Origin: Bacteroidota bacterium
GTDB taxonomy: Bacteria; Bacteroidota; Bacteroidia; Bacteroidales; Prolixibacteraceae
NCBI GenBank assembly: GCA_030706665.1
Contig: JAUZOB010000126.1
Location: 1-8,774 of the forward strand
Length of the DNA: 8,774 nt
Direction of reading: 5' to 3'
Made by a program: the position numbers and the translations under genes. The notes below the pieces were generated by a model. The model was given only the letters and a program-made list of their open reading frames with translations. It was not told where the DNA came from and made no database searches. The stretch's first letter is position 1; each line of letters opens with the position of its first letter. This document shows, piece after piece, positions 6,704-8,774 of the stretch.

Positions 6704-8068
6704 ATGAATAAGGCATTTATTGTTTTACAAAGAGAATATCTGACAAGGGTTAAAAAGAAATCATTCCTGATTGCGACTCTCATCACCCCTATTTTTATGC
6801 TGGCAGTAACAATCCTACCCGGTTACCTCGCAACAGTTGATGACAAAGAAAGCCGCACGATCGCAGTCATTGATGAGACAAGCTTGTTTCTAAACAATCT
6901 TCCTGAAACACAATATACGAAATTTCATTATCTTCCTGTAGAACAACTTCAGTCAACCCGCAATTCATTGGGAAAGAATAATTATTACGCTGTTCTCCAT
7001 ATCCCTGCCAACATACTAACAACCAATAAAGCTGAAATCTATGCTGATAAGCAGGTAACCTTCGATATCAAAGAGTATATTCAATCAAAATTGGGTACTG
7101 AAATTGAAAGGCTTAAAAAAGCTAAGATTATTGCTGCAACCGGAATGCCTGATCTGGAACAGAAACTTGAGAAAACAAGAACCAATATAGATCTTAGCAC
7201 CATAAGATTGGACAGCAGTGGAAACGCTCAGTCCGGATCGGCAGAGATGTCGATGGTCGTAGGATACATTGCCGGATTCATGATTTATATGTTTATCTTT
7301 ATCTATGGCTCATTTGTAATGCGCGGGGTTATGGAAGAGAAATCGAATCGTATTGTCGAAGTAATCGTTTCGTCCGTAAAACCATTTCAACTGATGTTGG
7401 GCAAGATCATGGGGATTGCTCTGGTCGGGCTGACACAGGTCGCAATATGGGTCATAATCGGTGCCGGAGCAATGACCGGAATTAAAGCTTTTTACGCAAA
7501 TGACAATATCGCTGCAGTGCAAGCACAAAACATCATGTCTTCGAATGGAGTTGTACAGGAACAGATGATTCAGCAAGCTCCTGCCGCTACTCATTCGAAT
7601 GAAGCTATCACTCATATCTTTTCAATGATAGATAATCTACCGATACCGCTCCTGATCGGATGTTTTATCTTTTTCTTCCTGGGAGGATATCTTCTTTATA
7701 GTTCAATGATGGGGGCCATCGGGGCAGCAGTCGACAGTGAAGAAGATGCCCAGCAATTTATGCTTCCCGTAACCATTCCATTGATCTTATCCATCGTGAT
7801 TCTGGTCAGTATTGCTAAAAATCCCGAAGGACCGCTTGCTTTTTGGACCTCCTTAATCCCATTCACCTCACCGGTGATAATGATTGCCCGAATCCCGTTC
7901 GGAGGAGTACCGACCTGGCAAATCATCCTGAGCATGGCTATTCTGGTTGCAACCATTGTCGGAATGATCTGGGTTACAGGAAAGATATATCGAACAGGTA
8001 TTTTAATGTACGGTAAAAAGGCCAGTTGGAAAGAAATCTGGAAATGGCTTCGATATAACAATTACTAA
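6704..8068 (+). CDS. ABC transporter permease, NatB/YhaP type (ABC-2 family)
   Basis: The 454-residue membrane protein is the partner of the ATPase encoded just upstream. A short basic N-terminus (REYLTRVKKKS) precedes TM1 (about 21-42). A soluble domain of about 140 residues follows (43-180), expected to face outside the cytoplasm. Further helices lie near 182-205, 234-256, 313-338, 353-371 and 405-427, with a possible extra or re-entrant one at 381-396. The stretch FVMRGVMEEKSNRIVEVIVSS (204-224, split by Glu-Glu-Lys-Ser) is the conserved cytoplasmic coupling segment of NatB-like permeases. A second hydrophilic loop (about 257-312) is rich in Gln, Ala and Asn. No ATPase motif is present, so the pair should assemble as a two-subunit exporter (2 ATPase + 2 permease). 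Sodium or drug efflux is known for relatives. The cargo here is not determinable from sequence. Confidence 0.92.
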   Translation: MNKAFIVLQREYLTRVKKKSFLIATLITPIFMLAVTILPGYLATVDDKESRTIAVIDETSLFLNNLPETQYTKFHYLPVEQLQSTRNSLGKNNYYAVLHIPANILTTNKAEIYADKQVTFDIKEYIQSKLGTEIERLKKAKIIAATGMPDLEQKLEKTRTNIDLSTIRLDSSGNAQSGSAEMSMVVGYIAGFMIYMFIFIYGSFVMRGVMEEKSNRIVEVIVSSVKPFQLMLGKIMGIALVGLTQVAIWVIIGAGAMTGIKAFYANDNIAAVQAQNIMSSNGVVQEQMIQQAPAATHSNEAITHIFSMIDNLPIPLLIGCFIFFFLGGYLLYSSMMGAIGAAVDSEEDAQQFMLPVTIPLILSIVILVSIAKNPEGPLAFWTSLIPFTSPVIMIARIPFGGVPTWQIILSMAILVATIVGMIWVTGKIYRTGILMYGKKASWKEIWKWLRYNNY

Positions 8069-8108
8069 ACATTGGAGCTACATGAAAACACTCAATTGAA
8101 ATAATTTC

Positions 8109-8116
8109 TATTTTTG
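8109..8116 (+). promoter_or_regulatory. Candidate -7 promoter box for the cysK leader
   Basis: TATTTTTG is a perfect match to the Bacteroidetes -7 consensus TAnnTTTG. Transcription would start near 8120-8124, giving a leader of about 200 bases before the cysK ATG at 8324. No TTTG is found at the expected -33 spacing, so the box rests on the -7 match and on its position before a structured leader. Confidence 0.4.
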
Positions 8117-8127
8117 ATACATCAAAA
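8112..8127. promoter_or_regulatory. Operator-like dyad overlapping the -7 box
   Basis: TTTTGATACATCAAAA is a perfect 7-2-7 inverted repeat. It overlaps the last five bases of the candidate -7 box and the predicted start point, where a dimeric repressor could block polymerase. A second small palindrome, TCAATTGA, lies at 8092-8099, and TCAAAATTGA at 8122-8131 overlaps the dyad, 30 bases away start to start. AT-rich dyads are common by chance, so this is tentative. Confidence 0.3.
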
Positions 8128-8161
8128 TTGAATTTTTCCTGATATTAATTATAAAAATGAC

Positions 8162-8289
8162 AAGACCTTCTAAACATGTGCACCACATTTGTTGTTGCTT
8201 CATAAAATGTAGCAGGAAGGTTTTCTTTTGTTGTTAACTCTATTAAATTTTCGATAGCATCAAGCCTTTCTGTTCTCACAGAAAGGCTT
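8162..8289 (+). promoter_or_regulatory. Structured cysK leader: three-way junction, antiterminator and terminator (riboswitch- or attenuator-like)
   Basis: Hand folding gives P1, 8162-8170 with 8216-8224 (9 bp, one G-U), enclosing two hairpins. P2 pairs 8176-8180 with 8184-8188 around CAC. P3 pairs 8195-8203 with 8207-8215 around AAA, with one U-U mismatch and one U-G pair. P3 abuts P1 with no linker, J1/2 is UAAAC and J2/3 is UUGUUG. The 3' strands of P1 and P3 (8212-8223) can instead pair with 8262-8273 over 12 contiguous positions (9 Watson-Crick, 3 G-U). The latter segment is the entire left arm of the terminator at 8262-8289. The three states are mutually exclusive, as in transcriptional riboswitches and attenuators. 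A stable junction would free the terminator and switch cysK off. Known classes were not recognised. Ligand or signal is unknown, with a sulfur metabolite the natural guess from the gene downstream. The pairings are seen in the sequence and the mechanism is inferred. Confidence 0.45.
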
Positions 8290-8293
8290 TTTT
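8262..8293 (+). terminator. Rho-independent terminator 30 bases before cysK
   Basis: AAGCCTTTCTGT (8262-8273) pairs perfectly with 8278-8289 around the loop TCTC. T6 runs through 8288-8293. As plus-strand RNA it is a textbook terminator. It sits 194 bases after the permease stop and only 30 before the cysK ATG. It may therefore end the natAB-like transcript, end a small RNA, or act as a conditional terminator in the cysK leader. The competing 12-bp pairing of its left arm favours the last. Confidence 0.88.
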
Positions 8294-8300
8294 ATTTGAT

Positions 8301-8327
8301 ATGAATCCAAAAACAATTGAAATATGA
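8301..8327 (+). CDS. Possible 8-codon leader minigene overlapping the cysK start
   Basis: ATG at 8301 opens MNPKTIEI followed by TGA at 8325-8327. Its ATATGA end overlaps the cysK ATG (8324-8326) by the usual ATGA arrangement of coupled genes. It contains no cysteine or methionine run that would suggest a sensing peptide. Chance is a fully adequate explanation. If translated, it would couple ribosome loading to cysK. Confidence 0.15.
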   Translation: MNPKTIEI

Positions 8328-8774
8328 AAGTAAATAATATTCTTGAAACAATAGGGAACACCCCTCATGTCAGGATAAACCGTTTATTCCCTTCAGAATA
8401 TAACGTATATGTAAAGGTAGAAAAGACCAATCCGGGCGGTAGCATCAAGGACCGCATCGGACTTTCAATGATTGAAGATGCAGAAAAAAGAGGCATCATT
8501 AAACCGGGGGCCTTAATTATCGAACCAACTTCCGGCAATACAGGTATCGGCTTAGCCTTGGTTGCTGCGGTCAAAGGTTATAAACTCATTCTGGTAATGC
8601 CGGAATCAATGTCAATCGAACGAAGAAGAATCCTAACTGCTTATGGAGCAGAACTTGATTTGACTCCTCGTGAGAAAGGGATGAAAGGAGCAATTGAACG
8701 GGCACAGGAATTGTCAGCCCAGAATCCGGGTTCATGGATCCCAGCTCAATTTGACAATCCTTCGAACCCTGACA
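8324..8774 (+). CDS. cysK: Cysteine synthase A (O-acetylserine sulfhydrylase), N-terminal 150 residues, 3' end outside window
   Basis: The enzyme is a cytoplasmic PLP enzyme that makes L-cysteine from O-acetylserine and sulfide. The visible N-terminus MKVNNILETIGNTPHVRINRL is typical. Lys42 in NPGGSIKDR is the Schiff-base lysine. TSGNTG (69-74) is the substrate and PLP-phosphate loop. Other conserved parts are VMPESMSIERR (about 92-102) and PAQFDNPSNP near the cut end. Family members are about 305-315 residues, so roughly half is shown. The GGSIKDR form around the lysine also occurs in cystathionine beta-synthase-like and CysM-like enzymes, so the exact subtype stays open until the C-terminus is seen. 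No serine acetyltransferase is in view. Regulation is probably through the structured leader with a terminator directly upstream. Confidence 0.93.
   Translation, partial: MKVNNILETIGNTPHVRINRLFPSEYNVYVKVEKTNPGGSIKDRIGLSMIEDAEKRGIIKPGALIIEPTSGNTGIGLALVAAVKGYKLILVMPESMSIERRRILTAYGAELDLTPREKGMKGAIERAQELSAQNPGSWIPAQFDNPSNPD

Noticed and set aside
8171..8215. Resemblance of ATAAAATGTAGC (8202-8213) to the 3' part of SAM-II riboswitches
   Set aside because: By eye it recalls a conserved SAM-II segment, but the SAM-II P1 hairpin and pseudoknot layout are not present in the right order, and the match is too short to count. An Rfam SAM-II model scan would settle it.

Overview
The window looks like ordinary chromosomal DNA from a member of the Bacteroidota, most likely order Bacteroidales. 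The reasons are the AT-leaning composition, the lack of clear Shine-Dalgarno sequences before the genes, one perfect Bacteroidetes-type -7 box (TAnnTTTG), the hybrid malic enzyme/phosphotransacetylase, and a 355-residue M20 deacetylase of the Bacteroidales acetyl/succinyl-ornithine type. I see no mobile element, CRISPR array, tRNA or rRNA. Genus is inference and cannot be fixed from this sequence.

Layout. (1) 1-1206, plus: C-terminal part of the carbon-starvation/pyruvate transporter CstA, cut by the window's left edge. (2) 1212-1249: a perfect 17-bp hairpin that serves as a two-way terminator between cstA and the convergent gene. (3) 3541-1271, minus: MaeB-type malic enzyme with a C-terminal phosphotransacetylase-like domain. 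(4) 3596-3909: a 314-bp gap holding the maeB upstream region, a strong stem-loop (3806-3852) and a 16-codon ORF. (5) 4482-3910, minus: flavodoxin-fold NAD(P)H:quinone oxidoreductase. (6) 4573-5640, plus: ArgE-like M20 deacetylase, divergent from the oxidoreductase. (7) 5765-6685 and 6704-8068, plus: a two-gene ABC exporter of the NatAB/YhaQP type. (8) 8069-8323: a structured leader with a terminator. (9) 8324-8774, plus: the first 150 residues of cysteine synthase CysK, cut by the right edge.

Functionally these are housekeeping and metabolic genes: C3/C4 carbon handling (pyruvate uptake, then malate to pyruvate), amino-acid synthesis (arginine, cysteine), quinone reduction and export. Apart from the natAB-like pair they look like separate transcription units.

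The most interesting part is the cysK leader. By hand folding, 8162-8224 forms a three-way junction whose 3' strands (8212-8223) can instead pair over 12 contiguous bases with the whole left arm of the terminator at 8262-8289. This aptamer/antiterminator/terminator arrangement suggests a transcription-attenuating riboswitch or similar leader controlling cysK. I cannot match it to a known class.
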